Position numbers and translations under genes: made by a program
The notes under the pieces: generated by a model
Seen by the model: only the letters and a program-made list of their open reading frames with translations
Databases searched by the model: none
Told to the model about the DNA's origin: nothing
Assembly: GCF_001717955.1 (NCBI RefSeq)
Contig: NZ_CP014168.1
Span: forward strand, 4,929,501-4,993,500
Source of the DNA: Sphingomonas panacis
GTDB taxonomy: Bacteria > Pseudomonadota > Alphaproteobacteria > Sphingomonadales > Sphingomonadaceae
Direction of reading: 5' to 3'
DNA length: 64,000 bases
Shown: piece after piece, positions 50,734-60,650 of the stretch
Position numbering within the stretch: position 1 is the stretch's first letter
Layout of the letters: each line of letters begins with the position of its first letter

Positions 50734-53700
50734 ACGCGCTCGCTACGGCCGTCGTCGTCGGTGGCTTCGCGCAGCAACAGCCGCCCATTCTTCTCGTCGA
50801 GCCCCGCCGCCTTCGCATCGGCGTCGAAGCCACGCTTCGGCGTGAGCGCAATCGCCGCCGCGCCGGCATCGATCCGCTCGATCCCGAGCGCATGCGCAGC
50901 GAGCCGGATTCGGGCGCGCAGCATCAGCGCGGCGGCGGCGTGCGGTAGCGGCCCGAAGCGATCGAGCAATTCCTCCTCGAACGCATCGAGCGCGGCATCG
51001 TCCTCGATCCGCGCGAAACGGACGTAGAGCGCCAGCCGCACGTCGGGTTCGGGTATCCAGCTGTCGGGGAACGCGCCGGCCTCGCCGAGATGCAACTCGG
51101 GCGTCCAGCGCTCAACGGTCTCGCCGCGCGCCTCGCGCAACGCGCCGCCAAGCAGATGCTGGTACAGATCGGTGCCGATCATTTTCATGTGCCCGGTCTG
51201 ATCGTCACCGAGCAGATCACCCGCACCGCGCATGTCGAGATCCTGCGCGCTGATCTCGAAGCCCGCGCCGAGCCGGTCGAACGTGGCGAGCGTGCGCAGC
51301 CGCTTGAGCGTGCGTTCGCCGATCGCATCCTCGGCCTTGGTGAGCAGGATCACCTGCCCGCGCCGGTTGCCGCGCCCGACCCGCCCGCGCAATTGGTGGA
51401 GCTGCGCGAGACCAAAACGATCGGCGCGCCAGACGATCATCGTGTTGGCGCGCGGTACGTCCAACCCCGCCTCGATGATGTTGGTCGCGAGCAATATGTC
51501 GCCCTGTCCTGCCGCGAAGCGGACCATCACCGCGTCAATCTCCGCCGCCGGCAGCTTTCCGTGCGCCTGCACCAGTTCGAGGTCCGGCGCGGCGCGGCGC
51601 AACTTCTCGGCGAGCGGCGCCATGTCCTCGATGCGCGGCACCACCACGAAGCTCTGCCCACCACGCCCCTTCTCGCGCAACAAGGCCGTGCGCAGCCGGG
51701 CGTCGTCATAGTGATCGACGCTGGTGCGGATCGGCTGACGCCGCGCCGGCGGCGTGGCGATGACCGAAATCTGCTGGAGCCCAACCAGCGCCATTTGCAG
51801 CGTGCGCGGGATCGGCGTCGCGGTCAGCGCGAGCAGATGCGTCTCGCCCGATCCGCGCAGCCGCGCCTTGTCGGCCGCACCGAAGCGCTGCTCCTCGTCG
51901 ATCACCACCAGCCCGAGCTTGGCGTAGCTCACGCCCTTGGCCATCACCGCACCAGTGCCGACGACGACCCCGATCGACCCGTCGGCAAGCCCGGCCTTGA
52001 CCGCCTTTTTCTCGGCCGCGCTCGACAGGCGCGAGAGACCCGCCACGGTGACACCGGAGGCTTCGAAGCGGCGTTGGAAGCTTTCGAGATGCTGGCGGAC
52101 CAGCACCGTGGTCGGTGCGGCGACAATCACCTGATAGCCGGCGAGCGCCGCCAGCGCCGCTGCCCGCAACGCGACCTCGGTCTTGCCGTAGCCGACATCG
52201 CCGACGACGAGCCGGTCCATCGGCTTGCCGCTGGCGAGATCGGCGCGCACGGCATGGATCGCGCGGGCCTGATCGGCAGTCTCGTTGAACGGGAAGCCGT
52301 GGACGAAGCGTTCGTAGGCGGCGGGATCGGGTTCGATGACCGGCGCGGTGAGTTTGGCGCGCGCCGCCGCCAGCTTGGCGAGTTGCCTGGCGCTTTCCGC
52401 GACCGCCGCCTGAATGGCACCGCGCCGCTTCTGCCATGATGAGCCGTCGAGTTTGTCGAGCGTGACCGCATCGGCATCCGCGCCATAGCGCCAGATCCGG
52501 TCGGCATCGTCGATCGCGACCAGCCGACGCGCACCGTCGGCATATTCGAGCGCGATCATCTCGCTGCCCGCGCCACTCGCCTCGGGGGAGGGTTCGAGTC
52601 CGGCGACCCGCGCCGCGCCATGATCTTCATGGATGACGACATCACCGATACGGATTTCGCCGACACTGCCGCTCCAGCGATCGGACGCGGATGCCGGAGA
52701 ATCGCCCAGCACGGCGCGACTGCCGAGAATGTCAGCGGCGGCGATCACGACCCGCTTCGCATCGACGAAGCCGGCATCGACCGGCATTACGATCGCGCCC
52801 GCCGCGCCGGCTTCAAGTGCGGCAAGATCAACGAGATTTTCCACCTCGCCGATGTCGATGCCGAGTCGCTTGGCGACCCTGCCGCGCAGAAACCGCACGT
52901 CGCGCTTGCTACCGGCAAGCACCAATGCGCGCGTGTCCCGCAGTGGCGCGACGAATTTGGCGAGCGCCGCGAGCGTGCCGCGCTTTTCGGCAAAGCGCGG
53001 CACCGCCTCGAAATCGTCACCGATCTCGACCGCGTTCCACTCCGCGAGCGCCGCCGCCCAATCCGCCTCTGCGATCGCATCGACCACTCCACCGCTGCGT
53101 TCCGCGGCATCCGCAGCGAGTTGGAGAAACCGCGCACGACGCCGGTCCGCCTTCTCCGCCAGCACGATCGCGCCAGCGGCGAGGTGCGACAGGATCGACA
53201 CCGCCTGCCCGATCGGAGGCTCGGCCGCGCGACCGATCTCGACGATGTCGAGATCTTCGACCGTGCGCTGTGTGGCGGGATCGTAGGAACGAATCTGCGT
53301 GATCCGCCCATCCGCGATGTCGATCCGCGCCGGCAGGCCGGCGTCGGCGGGGTAGATGTCGATGACGGCCTCGCGCACCGCCATCTCGCCGGGTTCATCG
53401 ACTCGGTCGTCAGCGAAATAGCCGAGGCTCTCGGCCAGCGCCGCGAAGGCTTCGGCATCGATCGCATCGCCTGCGCGCAATTCCGGCGGTGCGCTATCGA
53501 ACGCCTCGGCTGCGGGATAGCGCCGCGCCGCCGCCTCGCCGCTTAGGATCAGCGCGACATGCGCGCGCGCCTTCTGTTGCTGCGTGTGCCGCAACCGGCG
53601 AAGCGCCGCCACACGCCTGCCGGCGTTGGCGGGGGATGCCGGCGAAGTATCCCCCGGCAGCGCGTCGCTCGACGGTATGAAGACGACGCGATCATCCGAC

Positions 53701-53819
53701 ACCAGCGCGCCGAGCGCGGCGGCGAGCGCCTCCGCCTGCTGCTCGTCATCCGCCAGAAAGGCGACATCCTGCTCGCCGAGCATTTCCGCCAGGCCGAATG
53801 CGGTAAAGGCGAGATTCAC
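50703..53819 (-). CDS. Mfd-like transcription-repair coupling helicase
   Basis: The 1038-residue superfamily-2 helicase starts at GTG 53819 (VNLAFTAFGLAEMLGEQD); the frame is open to 53936. The middle has an Mfd-type RNA-polymerase-interacting module (IRIGDVVIHEDHGAARVAGL). Helicase motifs: VVGDVGYGKTEVALRAA (Walker A), LVVIDEEQRFGA (DEEQ box), LALTATPIPRT, ILLATNIIEAGLDV and QLHQLRGRVGRGNRRG. Canonical Mfd is ~1150 residues and its N-terminal UvrB-like part is more conserved. This one is shorter and its RID segment diverges, so it may be a paralogue and not the main Mfd. The other copy would be elsewhere in the genome. Confidence 0.78.
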   Translation of the reverse strand: MNLAFTAFGLAEMLGEQDVAFLADDEQQAEALAAALGALVSDDRVVFIPSSDALPGDTSPASPANAGRRVAALRRLRHTQQQKARAHVALILSGEAAARRYPAAEAFDSAPPELRAGDAIDAEAFAALAESLGYFADDRVDEPGEMAVREAVIDIYPADAGLPARIDIADGRITQIRSYDPATQRTVEDLDIVEIGRAAEPPIGQAVSILSHLAAGAIVLAEKADRRRARFLQLAADAAERSGGVVDAIAEADWAAALAEWNAVEIGDDFEAVPRFAEKRGTLAALAKFVAPLRDTRALVLAGSKRDVRFLRGRVAKRLGIDIGEVENLVDLAALEAGAAGAIVMPVDAGFVDAKRVVIAAADILGSRAVLGDSPASASDRWSGSVGEIRIGDVVIHEDHGAARVAGLEPSPEASGAGSEMIALEYADGARRLVAIDDADRIWRYGADADAVTLDKLDGSSWQKRRGAIQAAVAESARQLAKLAAARAKLTAPVIEPDPAAYERFVHGFPFNETADQARAIHAVRADLASGKPMDRLVVGDVGYGKTEVALRAAALAALAGYQVIVAAPTTVLVRQHLESFQRRFEASGVTVAGLSRLSSAAEKKAVKAGLADGSIGVVVGTGAVMAKGVSYAKLGLVVIDEEQRFGAADKARLRGSGETHLLALTATPIPRTLQMALVGLQQISVIATPPARRQPIRTSVDHYDDARLRTALLREKGRGGQSFVVVPRIEDMAPLAEKLRRAAPDLELVQAHGKLPAAEIDAVMVRFAAGQGDILLATNIIEAGLDVPRANTMIVWRADRFGLAQLHQLRGRVGRGNRRGQVILLTKAEDAIGERTLKRLRTLATFDRLGAGFEISAQDLDMRGAGDLLGDDQTGHMKMIGTDLYQHLLGGALREARGETVERWTPELHLGEAGAFPDSWIPEPDVRLALYVRFARIEDDAALDAFEEELLDRFGPLPHAAAALMLRARIRLAAHALGIERIDAGAAAIALTPKRGFDADAKAAGLDEKNGRLLLREATDDDGRSERVHTLLEDLAA

Positions 53820-54005
53820 GCGCCCACGCCCGCGTATCGTTTTGCCGCACAACGGATTTTCGGAAAATCGGCCATCATCGCTCCACTCCTGGCACGCAAG
53901 AACAGGAGACCGCCGCCGGTGTTCCACGCGAACCAACGTAAATCCACGGCGGAACCATCACACCACCGCAAGGGTATTGCGGGAGTTGCCTTGCGGAGTC
54001 CGTTC

Positions 54006-56393
54006 ATGCCCCACACCCGCCACCCTGCCCGGCTGCCGCACATCCTCGCCGTTCTCATCGGAACGGTCGGGGTGCTCAACCTTGTCGGTGGCGTGTGGCT
54101 GATCCTGCTGCGCGGCAGCCTGTTCTACGCGATCGCGGGGGCCGTGTTGCTGGCAACTGCGATGCTGCTGTGGCGGCGGCATGTGGCGGCGCTCTATCTG
54201 TTCGCCGCGCTGGTGCTCGGCACGGTGATCTGGGCGTGGGCGGAAATCGGCGCGGACTGGTGGCCGCTGGTGCCGCGCGGCGACCTGATCTTCCTGTTCG
54301 GCGTGCTGCTCGCGCTGCCGTGGACGGTGAAGCGGCTGACGCCCCGCACAACCTGGCTGCGAGGTGCCGGGCCGCTGGCGGTAACACTCGCGCTCGCCGC
54401 GCTGTTCGGCGGTGTCTCGCTATCGCGAGACCTGCACAATCTCGACGGCACGCTGCCGGGGCCGCGCACCGCACTGGCGGCGAACCTCCACGGCATGCCC
54501 GACGACGACTGGCAGGCGTATGCGCGAAGCTGGTATGGCGACAAATTCTCGCCGCTCACGCAGATCACCCCGGCCAATGTCGGCAACCTCAAGGTCGCGT
54601 GGCAGTTGCAGACCGGCGACCTCAAGCGTGACACCGATCCCGCCGAAACCACCTATGAAATGACGCCGATCAAGGTCGGTGACACCGTGTATCTGTGTAC
54701 GCCGCACAATTGGGTGATCGCGGTCGATGCCGAGACGGGCAAGGAGCGCTGGCGCTTCGACCCCAAGATCGCGACGTCAAAGACGAATATGCAGCACCTC
54801 ACCTGTCGCGGCGTATCCTATTGGGATGGCGCGAAGGCCGGCGCGAGCACGGCCGATTGCCCGCAACGCATCTTCCTCGCCACCAACGACAGCCGGTTGA
54901 TCGCGCTCGATCCGCGCACCGGCGCGCTGTGCCACAGCTTCGGGCGGAACGGCACCGTCAGCCTGCGGCCCGGGCAGACCAACTACAATCAGGGCTGGTA
55001 TCAGGTCACGTCCGCGCCGCTGGTCGCGCGCGGGATGGTCATCACCGGCGGCGCGGTGTTCGACAACATCTCAACCAAAGTGCCGTCGGGTGTGATCCGT
55101 GGTTATGACGCCGCGACCGGCCGGCTGGTGTGGAACTTCGATCCCGGCAATCCCGACGACACCGCCCCGCTCGGCGCCGGCAAACACTATACCCCATCGT
55201 CGCCGAATAGCTGGAGCACACCCGCCGCCGACGAGGCACTCGGCCTCGTCTATCTGCCGATGGGGATGGGCGCGGTCGATCAATGGGGCGGCAACCGCCC
55301 CGCCACCACCGAGAAGTTCGCGACCTCTGTACTGGCGCTCGATATCGCCACCGGCAAACCGCGCTGGATCTATCAGACCGTCCATCACGATCTCTGGGAC
55401 ATGGACGTGCCAGCACAACCGGCACTGGTAGACCTCGCCCTGCCGGGGCGCGGCACCGTGCCCGCGCTGGTGCAATCGACCAAGACCGGCAATCTCTTCG
55501 TACTCGACCGGCGCACCGGCGCGCCGATCTTCTCGGCGCCCGAACGTCCCGTGCCAGCCGGCGCAGCACCCGGCGACCACACCTCGCCGACCCAACCCTT
55601 TTCGGCTGTCTCGCTGATGCCGCAGCGTGCGCGCGAAACGGACATGTGGGGCACGACGATGCTCGACCAGCTCTGGTGCCGCATCCGCTTCAAGTCGCTC
55701 GACTATCAAGGCCCGTTCACGCCGCCGTCGCTGAAAGGCTCGCTCGTTTTCCCGGGCAATTTCGGGGTGATGGACTGGGGCGGCATCTCGATCGATCCGG
55801 TGCGGCAGGTGATCTTCGCGCACCCCAATTACGTCGCGTTCGTCGATCGGCTGGTGGCGCGCAAGGACGATGCTGGCGGCCCGAACGAACGCGGCCCCGC
55901 CGGCGGATCGGATCGCAAGGGCTCGAACGAACAGGGCTATAACCCCAACACCGGGGCGCCGTTCGCGGTCGATATGAATCCGTTCCTGTCGTTCGCGGGA
56001 CTGCCCTGTCAGGCGCCGCCGTGGGGCTATGTCGCCGGCATCGACCTGACCACCGGCAAGACGGTGTGGAAGCACAAGAACGGTACGATCCGCGACGAGA
56101 CGATCCTGCCGCTGCCGTTCAAGCTCGGGGTGCCCTCGCTCGGAGGGCCGATCACCACGGCGGGCGGTGTCGCGTTCATGGCGGCGGCGATCGACAATTA
56201 CGTCCGCGCTTATGACACGCGCACCGGCAAGGTGCTGTGGCGCGCGCGCCTACCAGCCGGCGGCCAGGCAACACCGATGTCGTATCGCTCGGCGGCAAGC
56301 GGGCGGCAGTTCGTTGTCGTCGTCGCGGGCGGGCACAATTCGCTCGGCACGAAGCTCGGCGACCATGTGATCGCTTACGCTTTGCCGAAATAG
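54006..56393 (+). CDS. gcd: Membrane-bound PQQ-dependent glucose dehydrogenase
   Basis: The 795-residue enzyme oxidises glucose to gluconolactone at the periplasmic face and passes electrons to ubiquinone. ATG 54006 begins MPHTRHPARLPHILAVLIGT. Four to five membrane helices occupy residues ~10-145. The PQQ propeller follows: VWYLCTP-type blades, AVDAETGKERWRFDP, VHHDLWDMDVPAQPALVDLA (catalytic Asp) and VQSTKTGNLFVLDRRTG (conserved Lys). The end KLGDHVIAYALPK is typical. Length equals that of Gcd of enterobacteria. No pqq synthesis genes are in the window. Confidence 0.9.
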   Translation: MPHTRHPARLPHILAVLIGTVGVLNLVGGVWLILLRGSLFYAIAGAVLLATAMLLWRRHVAALYLFAALVLGTVIWAWAEIGADWWPLVPRGDLIFLFGVLLALPWTVKRLTPRTTWLRGAGPLAVTLALAALFGGVSLSRDLHNLDGTLPGPRTALAANLHGMPDDDWQAYARSWYGDKFSPLTQITPANVGNLKVAWQLQTGDLKRDTDPAETTYEMTPIKVGDTVYLCTPHNWVIAVDAETGKERWRFDPKIATSKTNMQHLTCRGVSYWDGAKAGASTADCPQRIFLATNDSRLIALDPRTGALCHSFGRNGTVSLRPGQTNYNQGWYQVTSAPLVARGMVITGGAVFDNISTKVPSGVIRGYDAATGRLVWNFDPGNPDDTAPLGAGKHYTPSSPNSWSTPAADEALGLVYLPMGMGAVDQWGGNRPATTEKFATSVLALDIATGKPRWIYQTVHHDLWDMDVPAQPALVDLALPGRGTVPALVQSTKTGNLFVLDRRTGAPIFSAPERPVPAGAAPGDHTSPTQPFSAVSLMPQRARETDMWGTTMLDQLWCRIRFKSLDYQGPFTPPSLKGSLVFPGNFGVMDWGGISIDPVRQVIFAHPNYVAFVDRLVARKDDAGGPNERGPAGGSDRKGSNEQGYNPNTGAPFAVDMNPFLSFAGLPCQAPPWGYVAGIDLTTGKTVWKHKNGTIRDETILPLPFKLGVPSLGGPITTAGGVAFMAAAIDNYVRAYDTRTGKVLWRARLPAGGQATPMSYRSAASGRQFVVVVAGGHNSLGTKLGDHVIAYALPK

Positions 56394-56465
56394 GTGGCAC
56401 CGAGTCGCCATCCGGGCGTTCACTGCACACCGGCGCACTTACGCGCTTCCCATCAGGAGGACTTC

Positions 56466-56663
56466 ATGGCCGACGAAACCGCGACCCCGACCAGCAACGC
56501 CAAGACCGGACTCACCGATGCGTTCCGCGAACATTTCTCGGGCGACGCGCCGTTTACCGAAAAGGCCAAGAACTTCGCCAAGGCGAAGCCGTGGGCGAGT
56601 GCAGCGCTGCTTGGCGTCGCCGCCATCGCGGTGCTGAACTCGGTGCGCGGCGTCCGGAGCTAA
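56466..56663 (+). CDS. Small membrane-anchored hypothetical protein (65 aa)
   Basis: ATG 56466 follows CAGGAGG at good spacing. The product has a polar N-terminal half (MADETATPTSNAKTGLTDAF, then REHFSGDAPFTEKAK) and one hydrophobic C-terminal segment (WASAALLGVAAIAVLNSV). The shape resembles small ElaB/DUF883-type ribosome- or membrane-associated proteins, but this is not firm. It lies between the glucose dehydrogenase and a symporter, all on the plus strand. Confidence 0.75.
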   Translation: MADETATPTSNAKTGLTDAFREHFSGDAPFTEKAKNFAKAKPWASAALLGVAAIAVLNSVRGVRS

Positions 56664-56758
56664 CCGACCTTCTGACCAGCGCGGCGCGCGGCGGGACCAC
56701 CGCTAACGCGCCGCGCCGCTCGCAGCGACTCCTTCCCGCGCCCCTCGCGAGCCCGCCC

Positions 56759-58000
56759 ATGAACCTTCGTTCGATCCTGATCCTCGCCGGCCTGATCCTC
56801 GGCCTGAGCGTGGGCGCGTTGCTCGGCACGTCCGCGATGGGCGTGGCCGTGGCCGAAGCGGCGCAGCCGATCGGCACGTTGTGGCTCAACGCGCTGACGA
56901 TGACGGTCGTGCCGCTGGTGTTCTCGCTGCTGGTGACCGGGGTTGTCGCGGCGGGTCAGGAAGCGGACGGCAGCCGGATCGGCGTGCGTGCTCTGGTCTG
57001 GTTCGCGATCCTGCTCCTGGCGGCATGCTTGCTTAGCGTCGTGGTGACGACCACGTTGCTCGATCTCTGGCCGGTTCCCGCCAGCGCGGCCGCACTGCGC
57101 ACCGGCGCCGAGGCTGCGCCCGCGATCGGATCGACCAGCGACTGGCTGGTCGGCTTCATCCCGACCAACCCGATCAAGGCGGCGAGCGACACCGCGATGA
57201 CGCCTCTGGTCGTGTTCGCGTTGCTGTTCGGCTTCGCGATCACGCGGATCGAGCCGGAGTTTCAGCGCCATCTCGATATGGTGTTCAAGGCGATCGTTCA
57301 GGCGATGCTTGTCATCGTGCAATGGATTCTGTGGCTTGCGCCGATCGGCGTCTGCGCGCTGGCGATCGGCGTGGGTGCGAAGATGGGCGCCGGCGCGGTT
57401 GGCGCGCTCGGCCATTACGTCGTCATCATCGCGGTCGCCTGCATCGCCACCGCGCTGGCCTGCTATGTGGCGGGTCCGCTGCTGGGGCGGGTGTCTCCGC
57501 TGACCTTCGCGCGAGCGGCACTGCCCGCGCAGGTGGTCGCACTCAGCACGCAGTCGTCGCTCGCCTCGCTGCCCGCGATGATCGACGCGGCGAACACGCT
57601 CGGCGTTCGCAAGGAAGAGGCTGGCGTCGTGCTACCGTTGGCGGTGTCGATCTTCCGCGCGGCGAGTGCCGCCGCGAATGTCGGCGTCGCGATCTATCTC
57701 GCGCACCTGCTCGACATTCCGCTCAGCCTGGGCGTGTTGCTGCTGGGTGCCTGCGTGGCGGCGGTGGTCAGCCTCGCCGCGGTCGGGCTACCCGCGCAAG
57801 TGTCTTTCTTCGCGTCGATCGGCCCAGTCTGTCTGGCGATGGGCGTGCCGATCGGCATCCTCCCGCTGCTGCTCGCGGTCGAGACCTTCCCCGATATCTT
57901 CCGCACCGTCGGCAACGTCACCGCCGATCTGACGGTCGCGCGGATCGTGGCGCGGCGGGACGTTCGTGAACGGGTGAAGCGATCTACACCGGGCGGGTGA
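56759..58000 (+). CDS. Dicarboxylate/amino acid:cation symporter (DAACS family)
   Basis: The 413-residue carrier imports C4-dicarboxylates or acidic amino acids with Na+ or H+. ATG 56759 begins MNLRSILILAGLILGLSVGA. Characteristic parts: NALTMTVVPLVFSLLVTGV, the hairpin segment VALSTQSSLASLPAMIDAA (serine-rich loop), AANVGVAIYLAHLL and the helix VGLPAQVSFFASIGPVCLAM. Eight to ten hydrophobic segments are seen. Its end overlaps the convergent methyltransferase gene by 17 bases. Confidence 0.87.
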   Translation: MNLRSILILAGLILGLSVGALLGTSAMGVAVAEAAQPIGTLWLNALTMTVVPLVFSLLVTGVVAAGQEADGSRIGVRALVWFAILLLAACLLSVVVTTTLLDLWPVPASAAALRTGAEAAPAIGSTSDWLVGFIPTNPIKAASDTAMTPLVVFALLFGFAITRIEPEFQRHLDMVFKAIVQAMLVIVQWILWLAPIGVCALAIGVGAKMGAGAVGALGHYVVIIAVACIATALACYVAGPLLGRVSPLTFARAALPAQVVALSTQSSLASLPAMIDAANTLGVRKEEAGVVLPLAVSIFRAASAAANVGVAIYLAHLLDIPLSLGVLLLGACVAAVVSLAAVGLPAQVSFFASIGPVCLAMGVPIGILPLLLAVETFPDIFRTVGNVTADLTVARIVARRDVRERVKRSTPGG

Positions 58001-58958
58001 TGACGGCAGCGACCAGAGCGATTCGTTCGATGTCGGCATAGCCGGGCTGGTCGAGTTCCTCGCCGAACACGTCGGGGTCCAGTTCGCGGTAGGCGAGGCG
58101 GAAACCGCGCGCCGAGGCTTCGCCGGCTAGCGCCTGTTCAAGCGCATCGTCGCCCTCGACGATCGCGCTACCGGTATACAGGATCATCCGCCCGCCCGGC
58201 GCGAGCCGGTCGAGCGCCATCCGGGCCATGTCGAGCGAAATCTGCGCCCCGTGCATGCCGCCGCCGTCGCGATAGAGGCGGCTATCGGCATCGATGATAT
58301 AGGGCGGATTCGCGGTGACGACGTCGAACACGCCGTCGAGCGGATCGAGCGTCGCGGCCTGATGTGCGTCGATCGTCACCCCGGCGGCGGCGGCGTTGAT
58401 GCGCGCGAAGCGAAGCGCGCGCGGGTTGATGTCGGTGGCGCAAACCTCCGCAGCCGGCCGCGCAAGCGCAGCAACGACAGCCCCGACCCCCGAGCCGGTG
58501 CCGATGTCGAGCATCCGCAGGGATTTGCCGTCCGGCATATGTGCCAGCTCCGACTGGATCAGATCGGCAAAGCGGTAACTGTCGGGGCCGAAGAACACCG
58601 CATCGGTATCATTGGTCGGATAGGCCGAGTGCAGGAACAACGGGCTGTGAAGCGACGAGACACGAACGCGTGACCGCAGCATTGTGCCCTCCGCGTGCAG
58701 CACCCCCGCCCGATCGAGCAGCGCCTCGACTTCGGCGTCGATCTCGCCACGCCGGAACGGCAGCGACCAGCCCAGCACATCGCGCACCGACCGCGCGACT
58801 TTCCTGTCAGCACGCGCGACCACGCGGGCGTGCGTCAGCGGGGTCGGCGTGACGAAGGTATAGCCATACTCGTCCAGGCGTCGCAGCAGCGCCAGCAACG
58901 CCTCGTCTTCCGACCCGGTGGCGACGGGACCGGCCGCCCCGGCGGATGCGACTGTCAC
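57984..58958 (-). CDS. Class I methyltransferase with NPPY motif
   Basis: I take GTG 58958 as start because it overlaps the upstream stop (GTGA), the usual coupling; ATG 58985 would overlap by 31 bases. The 324-residue protein has an N-terminal helical domain and then a SAM-binding core: LRMLDIGTGSGVGAVVAAL, VCATDINPRALRFARIN and FDVVTANPPYIID. NPPY is the active loop of amino-group methyltransferases acting on glutamine (PrmC type), adenine or guanine in nucleic acids. Substrate unknown. It is translated with the haem-oxygenase-like gene. Confidence 0.8.
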   Translation of the reverse strand: MTVASAGAAGPVATGSEDEALLALLRRLDEYGYTFVTPTPLTHARVVARADRKVARSVRDVLGWSLPFRRGEIDAEVEALLDRAGVLHAEGTMLRSRVRVSSLHSPLFLHSAYPTNDTDAVFFGPDSYRFADLIQSELAHMPDGKSLRMLDIGTGSGVGAVVAALARPAAEVCATDINPRALRFARINAAAAGVTIDAHQAATLDPLDGVFDVVTANPPYIIDADSRLYRDGGGMHGAQISLDMARMALDRLAPGGRMILYTGSAIVEGDDALEQALAGEASARGFRLAYRELDPDVFGEELDQPGYADIERIALVAAVITRPV

Positions 58959-59872
58959 CCCTGCGCCCGACCCACGCCGTTCCACAGCGATACACGATAC
59001 TGGTCGAAGCAGCGCTCGCCGCAGCGCAGCCGGATCAACGCGCCTTCCGCGATCGCGGTCGCGCGGCGCGGGTCTTCGGCCACCGCCGGGCGAAGCGCCT
59101 CACGGTTCCAGTCCTCGCTATGTTTGATGTCGAGCACTGCGTGGAGCTGGAAATAGCGGCGCTCGCGATCGGACAGCCCGATCCGGCGCAACCCTTGCGC
59201 GACGCAGGCGGCGCGCGCCGGCGCGGTCAGTTCGATCACGCCGAGCGCGCCGACCGAATGCCACGCGTAACGCCGGGTCGTCGCCATCGCCGTCATCGCA
59301 TTGGCCAGCGACAGGCTCTGCCAGACGGTATTCTCGATGACGGGATTGACCTCCAGCGTCTCGACGAGCGCGTCGAGCATCGGGCCGTGCATGCCCTTGG
59401 CGTTGCCGCGCCCCATCTCGTCCCAATAATTGCGGGCGAGCTCCATCTTGGGTGCGGTCGGCAGCTTGACCTGCGTGTAGGCGACGAGATCGTCGAACCC
59501 CGCCTCGCCGGCGGCTTCCTGCTCGAAGAACCAGCGCAGTTCGTCGCGCGTCGCATGCTCGGCAAGCCACGGGAAAAGCGGGTCGCCCTGCCCCGGCCCG
59601 GTCGCCTTCAGCTCCTCGAACCAGGCGATAAAGCCCTCGACGTCGGTGGGCGCGGCGGCCGCCTCGTCGCGAATTTCGCCACGGAGTTCCTCCAGAAACG
59701 CCCCTTCCAACCGCAGCATGCGGCTATCGCGGTCGAACTGACCCTGCCAGTCGGCGCTCGGAAACCCGGGCTGGAGACGTTCACGGTTCCAGCGGGCGAG
59801 ACCGCGCTGGAAACTGTCAGTCAGGAACTGCGACGTGCTGGTGGGCACGTCTTTATCTAGATTATGAAGCAA
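58955..59872 (-). CDS. Haem-oxygenase-like iron-containing redox enzyme
   Basis: The 305-residue protein belongs to the haem-oxygenase-like (HDO) superfamily of diiron oxidases. Metal-ligand candidates are in DELRWFFEQEAAGEAGFDDL (Glu), NYWDEMGRGNAKGMHGPML (Asp/Glu and His) and LHAVLDIKHSEDW (His, Asp, His). Members include CADD, UndA-like and Fe-dependent oxygenases and desaturases, so the reaction cannot be named. Its stop overlaps the methyltransferase start, forming a two-gene unit. Confidence 0.75.
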   Translation of the reverse strand: MLHNLDKDVPTSTSQFLTDSFQRGLARWNRERLQPGFPSADWQGQFDRDSRMLRLEGAFLEELRGEIRDEAAAAPTDVEGFIAWFEELKATGPGQGDPLFPWLAEHATRDELRWFFEQEAAGEAGFDDLVAYTQVKLPTAPKMELARNYWDEMGRGNAKGMHGPMLDALVETLEVNPVIENTVWQSLSLANAMTAMATTRRYAWHSVGALGVIELTAPARAACVAQGLRRIGLSDRERRYFQLHAVLDIKHSEDWNREALRPAVAEDPRRATAIAEGALIRLRCGERCFDQYRVSLWNGVGRAQG

Positions 59873-60036
59873 GGGATTGATCCTCTCAGTCTTGCCACCC
59901 CCAACGAACCGATTTCGCCGAAGTTGCTTTCTCGACCGGAATCCATCGCGACAATCGACCTGATATGCCTCAATCGCGCCGGTTCGCGACGTTGGAGCGC
60001 CAGCCGTTGTCGGCCGACCCTGCGGTGATCAAGCCA

Positions 60037-60066
60037 CGGCGGAGCGGCGTCACCGCCGCTCCGCCG
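60037..60066 (-). terminator. Hairpin terminator after the DUF4142 gene
   Basis: CGGCGGAGCGGCG (60037-60049) pairs fully with CGCCGCTCCGCCG (60054-60066) around TCAC. It begins five bases past the stop of the minus-strand DUF4142 gene. No long T-run follows. Confidence 0.7.
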
Positions 60067-60071
60067 GACGG

Positions 60072-60650
60072 TCACATTCCGCTCATGCCACCCGCCGCGA
60101 TCGCCTTGAGGTGCTGCAAATGCTTCTCGATGATCGGCACGGCCGAAGTCGCGACCTGCTGCAGCGCCGGATCGGTCCCGTCGGTGGCAAAGCCCTTGTG
60201 CAGCGCCCACGCCTTCTGATGCGCCGCCATCTGTTGCTGGAGGTACATCGCGTCGAACTGGTCCGCCGGCGCCTGCTTGAGCTGTGCGATCATCGCTTCA
60301 TTGTCGGCGGACAGCGTCATTGCGGGCTTGGCGATGCGCGGGCTGGTCTTGGGCAGTGCCGCCATCAAGGTCTTGGTCGTCATCGTATGATCCGCGATCA
60401 TCTCGCGCGCGTGGTTTTTCACCGCCGCGCTCTTGCCTTTGGTGAGCGCGAGCTTGCTCGACTGGATCTCGTACATATCTCCGTCCGCCGCCCAGGCGAC
60501 ATAGCTCTGCGGCGGCGTACCGGTCAGCGGGCTCGCACCAATATCGGCGGGGCTCATCATTCCCGGCGCGGCGGCGGGGCTCTGCGCCTGCACGATGCCC
60601 GGGATGGTGAGCGCAGACAAAACGAAGGCGGCGATTATTGGATGACGCAT
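60072..60650 (-). CDS. Secreted DUF4142 (ferritin-like) protein
   Basis: ATG 60650 follows AAGGAGA. MRHPIIAAFVLSALTIPGIV then QAQ is a signal peptide. The mature part is the helical DUF4142 domain: MYEIQSSKLALTKGKSAAVK, HAREMIADHTMTTKTLMAAL and YLQQQMAAHQKAWALHKGFA. These exported proteins are linked to stress survival in several bacteria, but the biochemical function is unknown. Confidence 0.88.
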   Translation of the reverse strand: MRHPIIAAFVLSALTIPGIVQAQSPAAAPGMMSPADIGASPLTGTPPQSYVAWAADGDMYEIQSSKLALTKGKSAAVKNHAREMIADHTMTTKTLMAALPKTSPRIAKPAMTLSADNEAMIAQLKQAPADQFDAMYLQQQMAAHQKAWALHKGFATDGTDPALQQVATSAVPIIEKHLQHLKAIAAGGMSGM

